Origin: Gp6-AA40 sp032156805
GTDB lineage: Bacteria > Acidobacteriota > Vicinamibacteria > Vicinamibacterales > UBA2999
DNA: 64,000 nucleotides
Direction: 5' to 3'
NCBI GenBank assembly: GCA_032156805.1
Contig: JALDXQ010000011.1
Coordinates: 1-64,000, forward strand
Both the position numbers and the translations under genes were made by a program. The notes beneath the pieces were generated by a model. It searched no databases. It saw only the letters and a program-made list of their open reading frames with translations, and had not been told where the DNA came from. Shown piece after piece: positions 43,729 through 52,703 of the stretch (the first letter of the stretch is position 1; the number at the start of each line of letters is the position of its first letter).

Positions 43729-44828
43729 CAGCCGTGCGCCTTCTTCAGGAATTCAACGTCCACATCACCATCCAGCCCCACGAACACCGGCTCCGGGCGC
43801 AGCCAGACGCCGGACCAGTCGAGCACGGCGCGCTTGACCTGCACCGCGAACCGGATCACGTCGCGAGCGTTCGCGCCACCGCGATTGACGATCGCCAGGG
43901 GATGTTTGCTCGACAGGCCGACCGCCCGATCGCCGGTTCCTTTGCGCAGCCCTGCCCGCTCGATGAGCCACGCGGCGGGTATTTTCACCCGGCCTTCCGC
44001 TGCCGGAAAGCCGGGCACGCGATCGCGTGCGAGCGCCGCGATCCGGTCTCGATCGTCCACGTTCACCACGGGATTCATGAAGAACGATCCCACGCTGCGC
44101 GTGTCCGGGTCACCCTCGTCGAGCACCATTCCCTTGCGGCGCCGGATGGTGAGTACCGCCTCTCGAACATCCTGAGGCCTCGGGTGTGCGATTCCGCGTC
44201 GCTCCATTTCAGCCAGAAGCTCTGGATATGACAGCGCCGGCGTCGACTGTGTCAGCAGGAATGACACATCGCACACGATGAAACGGCCGGCATCGTCTGC
44301 CTTGAATCGGCTCGTGCGGTAGGAGAACCGACAGTCGGCGGCGGTCAGCTCAGCGAACGCCGAGCGGGTACGATCGAAGACCGTCACACGCTCGATCACA
44401 CCAGCAACTTCCTGCCCGTAGGCGCCGACGTTCTGAATCGGCGTACCGCCAACGGTTCCCGGGATGCCAGAGAGGCACTCGACACCGCTCAACTCCTGGC
44501 CGACCAGCCAGTCGACCAGTCGATCCCACGACTCGCCGGCACCTGCGGTCAGCCTCGTCCCGTCCGGCGTGTTGACGATGGTGCGTCCGCTCATTGTCAT
44601 TGCCAGCACAACACCATCGAAGCCGTCATCGGAGACGATGATGTTGCTTCCACCACCGAGAACGAAGAGGGACAGATCCCGTTCCACGCACCACTCGTGG
44701 ATCGCCCGGACGTCCTCGTTCGTATTCGCTTCAGCGAACCAGCGTGCGGGTCCGCCGACGGCAATGGTACTCAGCGGATGCAAGGGCACGCGCTCGCGTG
44801 TCACCACCGGCGAGCTATGTGAGGCCAT
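43728..44828 (-). CDS. murB: UDP-N-acetylmuramate dehydrogenase
   Basis: 366 residues, FAD-dependent; it reduces the MurA product. ATG 44828 gives VPLHPLSTIAVGGPARWF, the family start. FAD-binding LFVLGGGSNIIVSDDGFDGVVL and GIPGTVGGTPIQNVGAYGQEV follow, then FSYRTSRFK with the active-site Arg and RSVGSFFMNPVV with the catalytic Ser. It resembles the longer type I group of E. coli. The start overlaps pxpBC by 14 nt. Confidence 0.95.
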   Translation of the reverse strand: MASHSSPVVTRERVPLHPLSTIAVGGPARWFAEANTNEDVRAIHEWCVERDLSLFVLGGGSNIIVSDDGFDGVVLAMTMSGRTIVNTPDGTRLTAGAGESWDRLVDWLVGQELSGVECLSGIPGTVGGTPIQNVGAYGQEVAGVIERVTVFDRTRSAFAELTAADCRFSYRTSRFKADDAGRFIVCDVSFLLTQSTPALSYPELLAEMERRGIAHPRPQDVREAVLTIRRRKGMVLDEGDPDTRSVGSFFMNPVVNVDDRDRIAALARDRVPGFPAAEGRVKIPAAWLIERAGLRKGTGDRAVGLSSKHPLAIVNRGGANARDVIRFAVQVKRAVLDWSGVWLRPEPVFVGLDGDVDVEFLKKAHG

Positions 44829-46461
44829 CGAGCATCGCCTCTTGATCGCGCAGGGCGGCGATCGCCTCGGCTCGCGTGCAGAGCGAGAACTCGACCCAAT
44901 CCCCGGGGGCAAGCTGGCCGGCCAAAGGAAGATCCGCCGTGATGACCGTTGCCATCTGCGGGTATCCGCCGGTCGTCTGCCGATCGCTCATGAGCAGGAA
45001 CGGTTCTCCCGACGCCGGCACCTGGATCGCGCCCACAAAGGCGGCATCGGAGATCATTTCCCGATTCGGGATCCGCGGGAGCACACCACCCGACAGGCGA
45101 TAGCCCATGCGATTCGACTGCGGCGTGACCATGAACCGTGTCCGCTCGAGGACGGTGAAGGCCGGTTCGGGAAAGAAATCGTCCTGAGGTCCCGGCAGCA
45201 CTCGAAGCCGGGTGCCGCCGGCAGGCTTGATGACCATAGGACCGATCGTGCGCGACACCGCTGTTGCAGTTGGGGCACCCAATGGAAGCCGATCGCCGGC
45301 GACGAGCGCCCGGCCGTCGAGCCCTCCAAGCGCCGCTCCCACGTGCGTGGCGCGGCTCTCGAGAAGTGGCGCAACGTCTACGCCACCGTCGAAAGCCACA
45401 TACGCCCTGGCGCCGGACTGCCGTTCACCGAATCGAAGGACGCTTCCAGGTCCGCAGACGGTGGCCACACCCGGACGCGCTGCGATCCCATCGATTGTCG
45501 CCTGCAGATCTGCGCCGGTAACCGCAATGCGAGCGCCCTGCTCCATTCTCAATTCCGGTCCTGCGATGGTGACCTCGAGCGTGGCCGCGTCAGTCGTGTT
45601 CCCGACCAGCAGATTCGCAATGCGATGTGACAGGACATCGAGGGCACCACTGACCGACACGCCGCTTGCCTGGTGGCCCCAGCGTCCCCGGTCCTGGATG
45701 GTGGTGAAGAGTCCTGGCCGGATGACGGTCACCGCTCGTGCGCTGCCTGCGATCGCGTGAGTCGCCATCGACCGGCCGTCAGTCGCGCTGCGGCCGCCCG
45801 CGGCTCGTTCAGCGTCTTCGGAAGACATCTGGACGAACCGCACGATGTCGCCTGGCTCGAGCAAAGCAGAAGGTTCTTTGTCTGGATCGAACAGGCGAAT
45901 CGGACTCCAGCCGATGACCTGCCAACCCCCAGGTGACGCACGCGGATAGATGCCGCTCTGCTTCCCTGCGATACCGACAGAGCCAACGGGCACGCGCAGT
46001 CGAGGTGTATCCCGCCGGGGCGCGGCGATGCGGTCGTCGACGGAGCCGAGATACCCGAAGCCGGGAAGAAATCCCAGCATGAACACACGATACTCGACGG
46101 CAGCGTGACGCTGTGCGATCTCACTGAGGCTCAGGCCTGCCCACTCGGCAACGACCGGCAGATCGGGACCTGTCTCGCCACCGTAAATGACCGGTACCTC
46201 GACTGTCTTGCCTTGCGCGACTTCCAGCGGTGTCGCTCCGAACTTCGTGAGCGCCTCGCGCAGGGTATTCGGATCCGCCTTCAGCGGATCGAAGAACACC
46301 GCAACAGACCGGTACGTCGACACGACGTCACGCACACCCGGAAGCCGGGCGTCGCGAACTGCCGTGGCGACGGCAATTGCCCGACTATTGACCCGCGGAT
46401 CGATCACCTCGTCCCACTCGAGCAGCAGCGCGGAGTCTCCCGCGTCCCGGATGCGACTCAA
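44815..46461 (-). CDS. pxpBC: Fused 5-oxoprolinase subunits PxpB-PxpC
   Basis: 548 residues. The N half (about 1-215) is PxpB/KipI-like, with AVEYRVFMLGFLPGFGYLG and GIAGKQSGIYPRASPGGWQVIG. The C half (about 240-540) is PxpC/KipA-like, with VIRPGLFTTIQDRGRWGHQ and the QSNRMGYRLSG signature. Together with PxpA such proteins open 5-oxoproline to glutamate using ATP; PxpA is not in this window. TTG 46461 has GGAG 10 nt upstream and follows the mpl stop. Fusion of both subunits is seen in other bacteria. Confidence 0.88.
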   Translation of the reverse strand: MSRIRDAGDSALLLEWDEVIDPRVNSRAIAVATAVRDARLPGVRDVVSTYRSVAVFFDPLKADPNTLREALTKFGATPLEVAQGKTVEVPVIYGGETGPDLPVVAEWAGLSLSEIAQRHAAVEYRVFMLGFLPGFGYLGSVDDRIAAPRRDTPRLRVPVGSVGIAGKQSGIYPRASPGGWQVIGWSPIRLFDPDKEPSALLEPGDIVRFVQMSSEDAERAAGGRSATDGRSMATHAIAGSARAVTVIRPGLFTTIQDRGRWGHQASGVSVSGALDVLSHRIANLLVGNTTDAATLEVTIAGPELRMEQGARIAVTGADLQATIDGIAARPGVATVCGPGSVLRFGERQSGARAYVAFDGGVDVAPLLESRATHVGAALGGLDGRALVAGDRLPLGAPTATAVSRTIGPMVIKPAGGTRLRVLPGPQDDFFPEPAFTVLERTRFMVTPQSNRMGYRLSGGVLPRIPNREMISDAAFVGAIQVPASGEPFLLMSDRQTTGGYPQMATVITADLPLAGQLAPGDWVEFSLCTRAEAIAALRDQEAMLDGLT

Positions 46462-46474
46462 AGTGTCAAAACTC

Positions 46475-47887
46475 CTATTGCACTGCCAGAGCAGACAGCA
46501 GTTTCGAGTGAATGCCGCCAAAACCGCCGTTCGACATGAGGACGACAACATCTCCCACCTGATGCTCGCTCACAATCGTGTCGATGATGGCGGCGATGTC
46601 GGGGATATGACGGGCCTGCTGACCGCGCGCGCGGAGATCCTCGACAAGTTGGTCGGCATCGAGACGCTCGGCTTCCGGCAGGCTCGAGCGAAACACGGCA
46701 GCCAGGATCACCTGGTCCGCCTGGCTGAACGCGCGCACGAAGTCGTCCTGAAACACCCGCCGGCACGAGGAGGCGGAACGCGGCTCGAACACCGCCCACA
46801 CTCTCCTTCCGGGATACCCGGCTCTCAGGGCGGACAACGTCTCGTGCACGGCGGTCGGGTGGTGAGCGAAGTCGTCGAGCACCGTGACTCCATCGGCGAC
46901 GCCAACCGTCTCGAGCCGGCGCTTGATGCCCTTGAACGATCGCAATCCATTCGACAGCACGTCTGCCGACAGGCCCAGATGCGCACCGACGCCGATCGCA
47001 GCCAGCGCGTTCCGCACATTGTGCTCGCCCAGCAGCGGTGACTCGAATCGACCGAATACCTCGTTCCGTCGCCGCACGACGAACTGGGTGAGACCGTCGC
47101 GGTGCCGGATATCCTCCGCGCGCCAGGTCGCGTCAGCGCCGAGACCGAAGGTTTCCACGGGACTCACGGCAAAACGACCGAGTGCGTGCGCATGAGGGCT
47201 ATCCGTACCGAGCAGCAGGAGCCCGTTCCGTGGCACGAGATTCACGAGACGCCTGAACGCGAGCAGCACGGCGTCGAGGTCGGCATAGATGTCGGCGTGA
47301 TCGAACTCGATGTTCCCGATGACGGCGACATCCGGGAGGTACTTGAGGAACTTCGCGCTCTTATCGAAGAACGCGCTGTCGTATTCGTCGCCCTCGATGA
47401 CGAAGTCGCGTCCCTGGCCGACCCGATAGCTCGAACCCTGCTGACCGAAGTTGAGCGCGATGCCTCCGACCAGCAGTGACGGATCGAGTCCAGCGCTCGT
47501 CAGCAACCACGCCGTCAGCGACGTGGTCGTGGTCTTGCCATGTGTGCCGGCGATCACAACGGAGCGCGCCTCCCAGAGGAAGTGGTCGCGCACGGCTTCA
47601 GGGAGCGAGCAGTAGTGGAGCTTCCGCTCGAGGACACTCTCGAGCTCGGGGTTGCCTCGCGAGATCGCGTTCCCGACCACAACGAGGTCGAGGTCCGGCG
47701 TGATGTGTTCGGCGGCATATCCGCTGAATGTCTTGATCCCCTGCTCGACGAGGAAATCGCTCATCGGCGGATACACATTCTGATCCGAGCCCTGGACGTC
47801 GTGTCCGCGACTCTTCAGCAACGCGGCCAGTGTTGCCATCGCCGTACCACAGATGCCGATCAGATGAATCCGTCGTCGATCACTCAA
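46475..47887 (-). CDS. mpl: UDP-MurNAc:tripeptide ligase Mpl
   Basis: 470 residues of the Mur ligase family, reattaching recovered L-Ala-gamma-D-Glu-mDAP to UDP-MurNAc. IHLIGICGTAMATLAALLK is the N-terminal Rossmann motif, VVIAGTHGKTTTTSLTAWLL the ATP site, and FVIEGDEYDSAFFDKSAKF the central motif. RSFKGIKRRLE and MSNGGFGGIHSKLL are characteristic of Mpl rather than MurC. It overlaps ldcA by 8 nt. Confidence 0.94.
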   Translation of the reverse strand: MSDRRRIHLIGICGTAMATLAALLKSRGHDVQGSDQNVYPPMSDFLVEQGIKTFSGYAAEHITPDLDLVVVGNAISRGNPELESVLERKLHYCSLPEAVRDHFLWEARSVVIAGTHGKTTTTSLTAWLLTSAGLDPSLLVGGIALNFGQQGSSYRVGQGRDFVIEGDEYDSAFFDKSAKFLKYLPDVAVIGNIEFDHADIYADLDAVLLAFRRLVNLVPRNGLLLLGTDSPHAHALGRFAVSPVETFGLGADATWRAEDIRHRDGLTQFVVRRRNEVFGRFESPLLGEHNVRNALAAIGVGAHLGLSADVLSNGLRSFKGIKRRLETVGVADGVTVLDDFAHHPTAVHETLSALRAGYPGRRVWAVFEPRSASSCRRVFQDDFVRAFSQADQVILAAVFRSSLPEAERLDADQLVEDLRARGQQARHIPDIAAIIDTIVSEHQVGDVVVLMSNGGFGGIHSKLLSALAVQ

Positions 47888-48800
47888 CTGGGGCGTCCTC
47901 TATCAGAAGGGCTGGCTGCGGCCGTGTCGATACTCGCACACTGACGCCGAGCGGCAGTGTCCAGATCGGGCCCGTGGTATGTCCCGAGGGAAATCCTACG
48001 ATCATTGGCACGGTGCACTCGCGCATGGTGCGGGCAATCGCGTCCAGAGCCGTGACGGTTCCGTTAGGCTCGTCGCATCCCCGCATCTCGCCGAACACGA
48101 TCGCGCGTGCCCGCCCAAGCAGTCCGCTCAGCCGGAGCTGCGTCAGCATGCGATCGAGGCGATACGGCCGCTCGTTGACTTCTTCGAGAAAGAGGATGCA
48201 ACCGTCCGGTGGATCGAACGCAAACGGCGTCCCGAGCGACGCCACGAGTTGGGTGATCGTCCCACCGAACAACGGTCCGTTCGCCTCTCCTTCCCGAAGC
48301 ACTCGAAGCCCCTCAGGCGCAAGCTGCAACTGACGGCCACCCGACAGAAGCTGGAGAAACGACTGCCTCTCGTAGCCCGCTCCTCCAGCAAGACGCCCCT
48401 CGATCATTGGCCCGTGAAGTGCGGTGATCCCGCATTGGCAGTTGAGCCAGGACAGAAGGGACGTGTTATCGCTGTATCCGATGAACAGCTTCGGCTGTGC
48501 AACGACTGTCGCGCGGTCGAGCAACGGCAGCAACTGGACGCTGCCATAGCCGCCGCGGACGGCCAGCAGCGCCGACACACTCGAGTCCGTCCAATACCTC
48601 ATGAAGGCAGCCGCTCGCACCTCGGGCGAGCCTGCAAGATAGCCAGACTCCTTCTCGAAGACCGAATCATCGAACACCGGCACGAAGCCGAGTCGCTCGA
48701 TCTCGGCCACCCCACGAGTGAACTCTTCGCGATTGAACGGGCTGGCTGGCGCCACGATCGCGATCCGATCACCTTGTTTCAGCGCTCGGGGTTTGCGCAC
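47880..48800 (-). CDS. ldcA: Muramoyltetrapeptide LD-carboxypeptidase (S66)
   Basis: 306 residues that remove the terminal D-Ala from tetrapeptides in wall recycling. Catalytic residues are visible: Ser in FIGYSDNTSLL, Glu in LFLEEVNERPYRLDRM and His in GFPSGHTTGP. The N terminus KQGDRIAIVAPASPFNREEF is typical. It starts at GTG 48800, 23 nt after nagZ. Its tripeptide product is the substrate of Mpl, next in the operon. Confidence 0.94.
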   Translation of the reverse strand: MRKPRALKQGDRIAIVAPASPFNREEFTRGVAEIERLGFVPVFDDSVFEKESGYLAGSPEVRAAAFMRYWTDSSVSALLAVRGGYGSVQLLPLLDRATVVAQPKLFIGYSDNTSLLSWLNCQCGITALHGPMIEGRLAGGAGYERQSFLQLLSGGRQLQLAPEGLRVLREGEANGPLFGGTITQLVASLGTPFAFDPPDGCILFLEEVNERPYRLDRMLTQLRLSGLLGRARAIVFGEMRGCDEPNGTVTALDAIARTMRECTVPMIVGFPSGHTTGPIWTLPLGVSVRVSTRPQPALLIEDAPVE

Positions 48801-48823
48801 GATGCTAGCGGTAACTGACCATG

Positions 48824-49912
48824 TCAGAGGTATCTGGCCATGTCGTCGACAATGCGCTGGTGCGCATCACAGCCGAGCACCTGCCTGATGCGAGCCATTT
48901 TCTGCGAGGCGACTGGAGCGGTCAGGAAGCGCTCCTTCGCCCTTCGAAGGCGCGTGAGCGCGTCCTCGAGGCGCTTGTAGGGAATCGTCTGATCTTCAAC
49001 CGCGTGAACGAGTGCCTCGAGTGTCGCGGCTTGCACCTCGACGTCTCCGCTGCAGACCAGGAGGCCGTCGCATCCGGCCGCGATCGCCTGGACCGCTGCG
49101 TCGGGCACGGTGTAGGTCTTGGCGATTGCCTTCATCTCCAGATCGTCGCTCAGGATGACGCCCTGGAACTTGAGCTCGTCACGCAGGAGTCCCTGCACGA
49201 TGGTCCGCGACAGCGTTGCTGGATGCTGCTCGTCGAAAGATGGCACCAGGACATGAGCGGTCATGATGAAGGCCACATCGGCGCGGATGGCTTCTCGGAA
49301 AGGCACACACTCGACGCGCCGAATACGATCCGGTGGGTGCTCGACGAGCGGTAACTCGAGATGGGAGTCGACCGCAGTGTCGCCATGACCCGGGAAGTGC
49401 TTGCCGCACGCCGCGACACCGTTCTCCTGCAGGGCCTTGATGATTGCCCCACCAAGGCGCGCCACACTCTCGGCATCCTCCCCCAGTGCACGGTCGCCGA
49501 TGATCGGGTTCTTTGGATTCGTGTGGATGTCGAGGACAGGCGCGTAGTCGAGCGTGATCCCGACGGCCTTCAGTTCGGTGGCCAGCGCGGTTGCAAAACG
49601 CACGGCCAGCTGTTCGTCGCCGCTGCGGCCGAGAACTGCCATCGGCGGCCACACGGTAAAGGGCGCCTTCAATCGAGCGACCCGGCCTCCTTCCTGATCG
49701 ACACTCACCCACAACGGCAGGTCCGTCGCGAGTGTCTGCACGTCGATTGCTATCTCCGCGACCTGCTCCGGCGCCTCGATGTTGCGAGCGAACAGAATCA
49801 CGCCACCGAGCGAGAACTCCCGGGCCAGTGAACGGATCTCGCCGGTGATCGTCGTGCCTGGAAGGCTCCCGATCAGCAGCTGCCCGATGTCGCGGCGAAC
49901 GTTGCTAGGCAC
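48824..49912 (-). CDS. nagZ: Beta-N-acetylhexosaminidase NagZ (GH3)
   Basis: 362 residues that cut GlcNAc from anhydro-muropeptides in the cytoplasm. SVDQEGGRVARLK, TLDYAPVLDIHTNPKNPIIGDRALG and CGKHFPGHGDTAVDSH with the His of the acid/base pair are NagZ motifs; the nucleophile Asp is in ILSDDLEMKAI. No signal peptide is present. A GTG start with TATAAT 6 nt upstream predicts a leaderless operon mRNA for nagZ-ldcA-mpl-pxpBC-murB-murA. Confidence 0.94.
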   Translation of the reverse strand: MPSNVRRDIGQLLIGSLPGTTITGEIRSLAREFSLGGVILFARNIEAPEQVAEIAIDVQTLATDLPLWVSVDQEGGRVARLKAPFTVWPPMAVLGRSGDEQLAVRFATALATELKAVGITLDYAPVLDIHTNPKNPIIGDRALGEDAESVARLGGAIIKALQENGVAACGKHFPGHGDTAVDSHLELPLVEHPPDRIRRVECVPFREAIRADVAFIMTAHVLVPSFDEQHPATLSRTIVQGLLRDELKFQGVILSDDLEMKAIAKTYTVPDAAVQAIAAGCDGLLVCSGDVEVQAATLEALVHAVEDQTIPYKRLEDALTRLRRAKERFLTAPVASQKMARIRQVLGCDAHQRIVDDMARYL

Positions 49913-49918
49913 GCAAGC

Positions 49919-49924
49919 ATTATA
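49919..49924 (-). promoter_or_regulatory. -10 box for a leaderless nagZ operon transcript
   Basis: TATAAT on the minus strand, with 6 nt (GCTTGC) before the GTG at 49912. The upstream side runs into REP-like sequence, and no good -35 box was found. Confidence 0.6.
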
Positions 49925-49939
49925 GAACCGCGCAGTGCG

Positions 49940-49986
49940 CGTAGTGTCCGGCCTGAGCGCACGTAGTGTCCGGCTTTAGCCGGACC
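49940..49986. repeat. Two REP-like palindrome copies between nagZ and the GHMP kinase
   Basis: CGTAGTGTCCGGCCTGAG (49940-49957) is a partial copy, and a full copy CGTAGTGTCCGGCTTTAGCC followed by GGACC lies at 49962-49986. The core GTCCGGCT/AGCCGGAC forms an 8-bp stem. The same element occurs at 56953-57047. Confidence 0.8.
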
Positions 49987-49992
49987 TATAAT
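49987..49992 (+). promoter_or_regulatory. -10 box for a leaderless GHMP kinase transcript
   Basis: TATAAT with 6 nt (CGCTCA) before the GTG at 49999. It directly abuts the REP-like palindrome. Confidence 0.6.
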
Positions 49993-49998
49993 CGCTCA

Positions 49999-50988
49999 GT
50001 GATCATCCGGACGTCAGCACCCACGCGCATCGATCTGGCCGGCGGCACGATCGACATCTGGCCTCTCTACCTTTTTCATCCGGGCGCCCAGACGCTCAAC
50101 GCCGCGATCAGTCTCCGGGCGAGCGCACAGATCGAGCCGCGCTCCGACTCGCGCGTGACTATCAAGTCGATCGACACCGGCGCCACGGTTGAGGCCGAGG
50201 ACTGGCGCGAGCTCCGCAACAGCCGCGAGCTTCGCCTGTTGTCGCTGCTCGTGCATTTTTTCGAGGTGCGAGGCCTGACGCTGACGACCACATCGGAATC
50301 GCCAGCCGGCGCAGGCATTGCCGGCTCGTCCGCGCTGAACGTCGCGGTCTGTGCCGCACTCGCTGAATGGAAACGAACGCACTACGAGCCTGAAGCGCTG
50401 CTACAGATCGCCATGAACGTCGAGGCGCAGGCGATCGCGGTCCCGACTGGTTTGCAGGACTATCGACCTGCGCTCTACGGAGGGATCGCCGCGATCGAGC
50501 TCGACGCCGACGGTGTTCGCCGCGTCCCGCTCGATGTCGATCTGGCCAAACTACGGCAGCGCATCGTGCTGTGCTACACGGGCGAACCGCGCAACTCGGG
50601 GACCAACAACTGGGAGATCACCAAGCGCCACATCGATGGTGACTCGTTCATCTTCGACTGCTTCGAGCGTATCCGTGACACGGCAGCAACGATGCGAACG
50701 GCGCTGACGCAGGGAGACTGGGATGGAGTGGGACGAGCGATCGCCACCGAGTGGGACAACCGCAAGCGGCTCGCGCCCGGCGTCACCACGCCCGCCATCG
50801 ACAACCTGATTGCGCGGGCGATGGCGGCGGGCGCCACCGCAGCCAAGGTGTGCGGCGCAGGCGGGGGTGGCTGCCTCTTCTGCTATGGGCCGCCGCAGGC
50901 GCGAGACGCGATTCAGGCCGCGCTCGCCGGCGGTGGCGCACGACTGCTCGACTACACCTTCGAGCGCCACGGACTCGGGCGTGGATAA
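49999..50988 (+). CDS. GHMP-family sugar kinase
   Basis: 329 residues. The family motifs are APTRIDLAGGTIDIWPLYL at the N terminus, SPAGAGIAGSSALNVAV for ATP binding and AAKVCGAGGGGCLF at the C terminus. Overall it resembles the heptose-phosphate kinase (HddA) and fucokinase-like branch, but the substrate cannot be read. The GTG at 49999 was chosen over 49966 because the extra residues (SGFSRTYNRS) come from the REP element. It is divergent from nagZ and overlaps polX by 8 nt. Confidence 0.82.
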   Translation: MIIRTSAPTRIDLAGGTIDIWPLYLFHPGAQTLNAAISLRASAQIEPRSDSRVTIKSIDTGATVEAEDWRELRNSRELRLLSLLVHFFEVRGLTLTTTSESPAGAGIAGSSALNVAVCAALAEWKRTHYEPEALLQIAMNVEAQAIAVPTGLQDYRPALYGGIAAIELDADGVRRVPLDVDLAKLRQRIVLCYTGEPRNSGTNNWEITKRHIDGDSFIFDCFERIRDTAATMRTALTQGDWDGVGRAIATEWDNRKRLAPGVTTPAIDNLIARAMAAGATAAKVCGAGGGGCLFCYGPPQARDAIQAALAGGGARLLDYTFERHGLGRG

Positions 50989-52702
50989 CAGGGCTGTCTC
51001 ACAGGTTCTGGCAGAGATCGCCGACCTCCTCGAAATCAGGGGCGACAACGCATTCAAGATTCGGGCATACCGGACGGCGTCCGAGACGCTGGCGACATGG
51101 CCGCACGCCATCGCCCAGCTCGATGAACAGCAACTCCGCGCGATTCCTGGAATCGGCAAGGACCTCGCGGCCAGAATCCGTGAGCTTGCGGACACAGGCA
51201 CCTCCCAGTACCACCGGGAACTGCTCGAGCAATTCCCCGCGACCATCCTCGATCTGCTGCGCTTGCAAGGTGTGGGACCGAAAACGGTCGCCATGCTCTA
51301 CTCGACGCTGAACATCAAGAATCTCGAGGAACTCGGCGCCGCCGCAAAGGCCGGGCGCCTGCGTGGGCTGAAGGGCATGGGCGCGAAGAAGGAAGCGCAG
51401 ATCCTTGCCTCGATCGAGGAGCGCGCCAAGGACTCCGGCCGCCATCTGTTGAGCGAGACCGTGGCCACCGCGGACTCACTCGTCGAGTTCCTGCGCATCC
51501 ACGACCGGAACGCCGAGCTCATTCCGGTTGGCAGCCTGCGTCGCGGGAGGGAGACGTGCGGCGACATCGATATCCTTGCCGTCGGTGGCGCGCCGAGCCT
51601 GATGGACGCCCTGATCTCACATCCTCACGTGGAGCGAGTGCTCGGCCAGGGGGACACCAAGTCGAGTATCCGCCTGCGCGGCGGCTTTCAGGCGGACCTG
51701 AGGCTGGTGCCCGCCGACAGCCGGGGTGCGGCGATGCAGTACTTCACCGGCTCGAAGGCTCACAACATCGGCGTCAGAGATCGCGCGGTGCAGCTCGGAT
51801 TCAAGTTGAACGAATACGGCCTGTTCCGCGCCGCCGACGACACGCGGATTGCTGGAGAGACCGAAGAGGGGATCTACCGGGCCCTGGGCATGGATTGGGT
51901 GGCGCCCGAACTGCGCGAAAACTGCGGAGAGATCGACGCGGCGCGTACCGGCGTGCTGCCCACACTCATCACGCTGGAAGACCTGCGCGGCGACCTCCAC
52001 ATGCACACGACGGAGACCGACGGCCGCGACGATCTGCCCACGATGGCGCAGGCCGCGCATCGGCTTGGCCGTGAATACATCGCCATTACCGATCACAGCA
52101 AGGCGCTTGCAATGGCCAACGGACTCGACGAGCGCCGCGCGCTTGAACACGCTGCCCGCGTGCGGGCGCTGAACGGACGGCACGGACAGCTCACGCTGCT
52201 CGCCGGCATCGAATGCGACATCCTGAGCGACGGCCGGCTCGATCTCGCTGACGACTGCCTCGCTCAGCTCGACATCGTCATCGCATCGATTCACTCGAAC
52301 TTCTCGCAGGATTCCCAGCAGATGACCGACCGTCTTCTCCGTGCACTCGAATGCCCGTGGGTGGATGTGCTCGGCCATCCGACCGGCCGGCTGCTGCTGA
52401 AGCGCGAGCCCTTCAAGTTCGATGTCGGGGTCGTCTTCGACGCAATTGCCAGGCACGGGATGGCACTCGAGATCAATTGCCAGGTGGATCGACTCGACCT
52501 GAACGATACGCACGCCCGAGCCGCGCGTGAACGAGGCATCCCACTGGTGATATCGACCGACGCACACAGCGCTGACGCCCAGACTCGCCTCCGCTGGGGC
52601 ATTCAGGTGGCCCGTCGCGCGTGGGCACGGGCCGGCGATGTCCTCAACACCCGGCCGATCGCAGAACTGAGAGCGAGCCTGCGACGAAATCGGAGGAAAT
52701 GA
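50981..52702 (+). CDS. polX: DNA polymerase X with PHP domain
   Basis: 573 residues, the normal bacterial PolX length. Helix-hairpin-helix and 8-kDa regions (1-150) include IPGIGKDLAARIREL and LQGVGPKTVAML. The palm (about 155-320) keeps catalytic Asp195 and Asp197 in CGDIDILA and Asp239. The PHP domain (about 335-570) shows RGDLHMHTTETDGRDD, EYIAITDHS and STDAHSADA, giving 3'-5' exonuclease and 3' end cleaning activity in relatives. A role in base-excision repair is likely. GTG 50981 overlaps the kinase stop. Confidence 0.95.
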   Translation: MDNRAVSQVLAEIADLLEIRGDNAFKIRAYRTASETLATWPHAIAQLDEQQLRAIPGIGKDLAARIRELADTGTSQYHRELLEQFPATILDLLRLQGVGPKTVAMLYSTLNIKNLEELGAAAKAGRLRGLKGMGAKKEAQILASIEERAKDSGRHLLSETVATADSLVEFLRIHDRNAELIPVGSLRRGRETCGDIDILAVGGAPSLMDALISHPHVERVLGQGDTKSSIRLRGGFQADLRLVPADSRGAAMQYFTGSKAHNIGVRDRAVQLGFKLNEYGLFRAADDTRIAGETEEGIYRALGMDWVAPELRENCGEIDAARTGVLPTLITLEDLRGDLHMHTTETDGRDDLPTMAQAAHRLGREYIAITDHSKALAMANGLDERRALEHAARVRALNGRHGQLTLLAGIECDILSDGRLDLADDCLAQLDIVIASIHSNFSQDSQQMTDRLLRALECPWVDVLGHPTGRLLLKREPFKFDVGVVFDAIARHGMALEINCQVDRLDLNDTHARAARERGIPLVISTDAHSADAQTRLRWGIQVARRAWARAGDVLNTRPIAELRASLRRNRRK

Positions 52703-52703
52703 A

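Noticed and set aside
46462..46551. Earlier start of pxpBC inside mpl
   Set aside because: The upstream residues have no KipI similarity and overlap the conserved end of Mpl by about 77 nt; TTG 46461 with GGAG upstream fits better.
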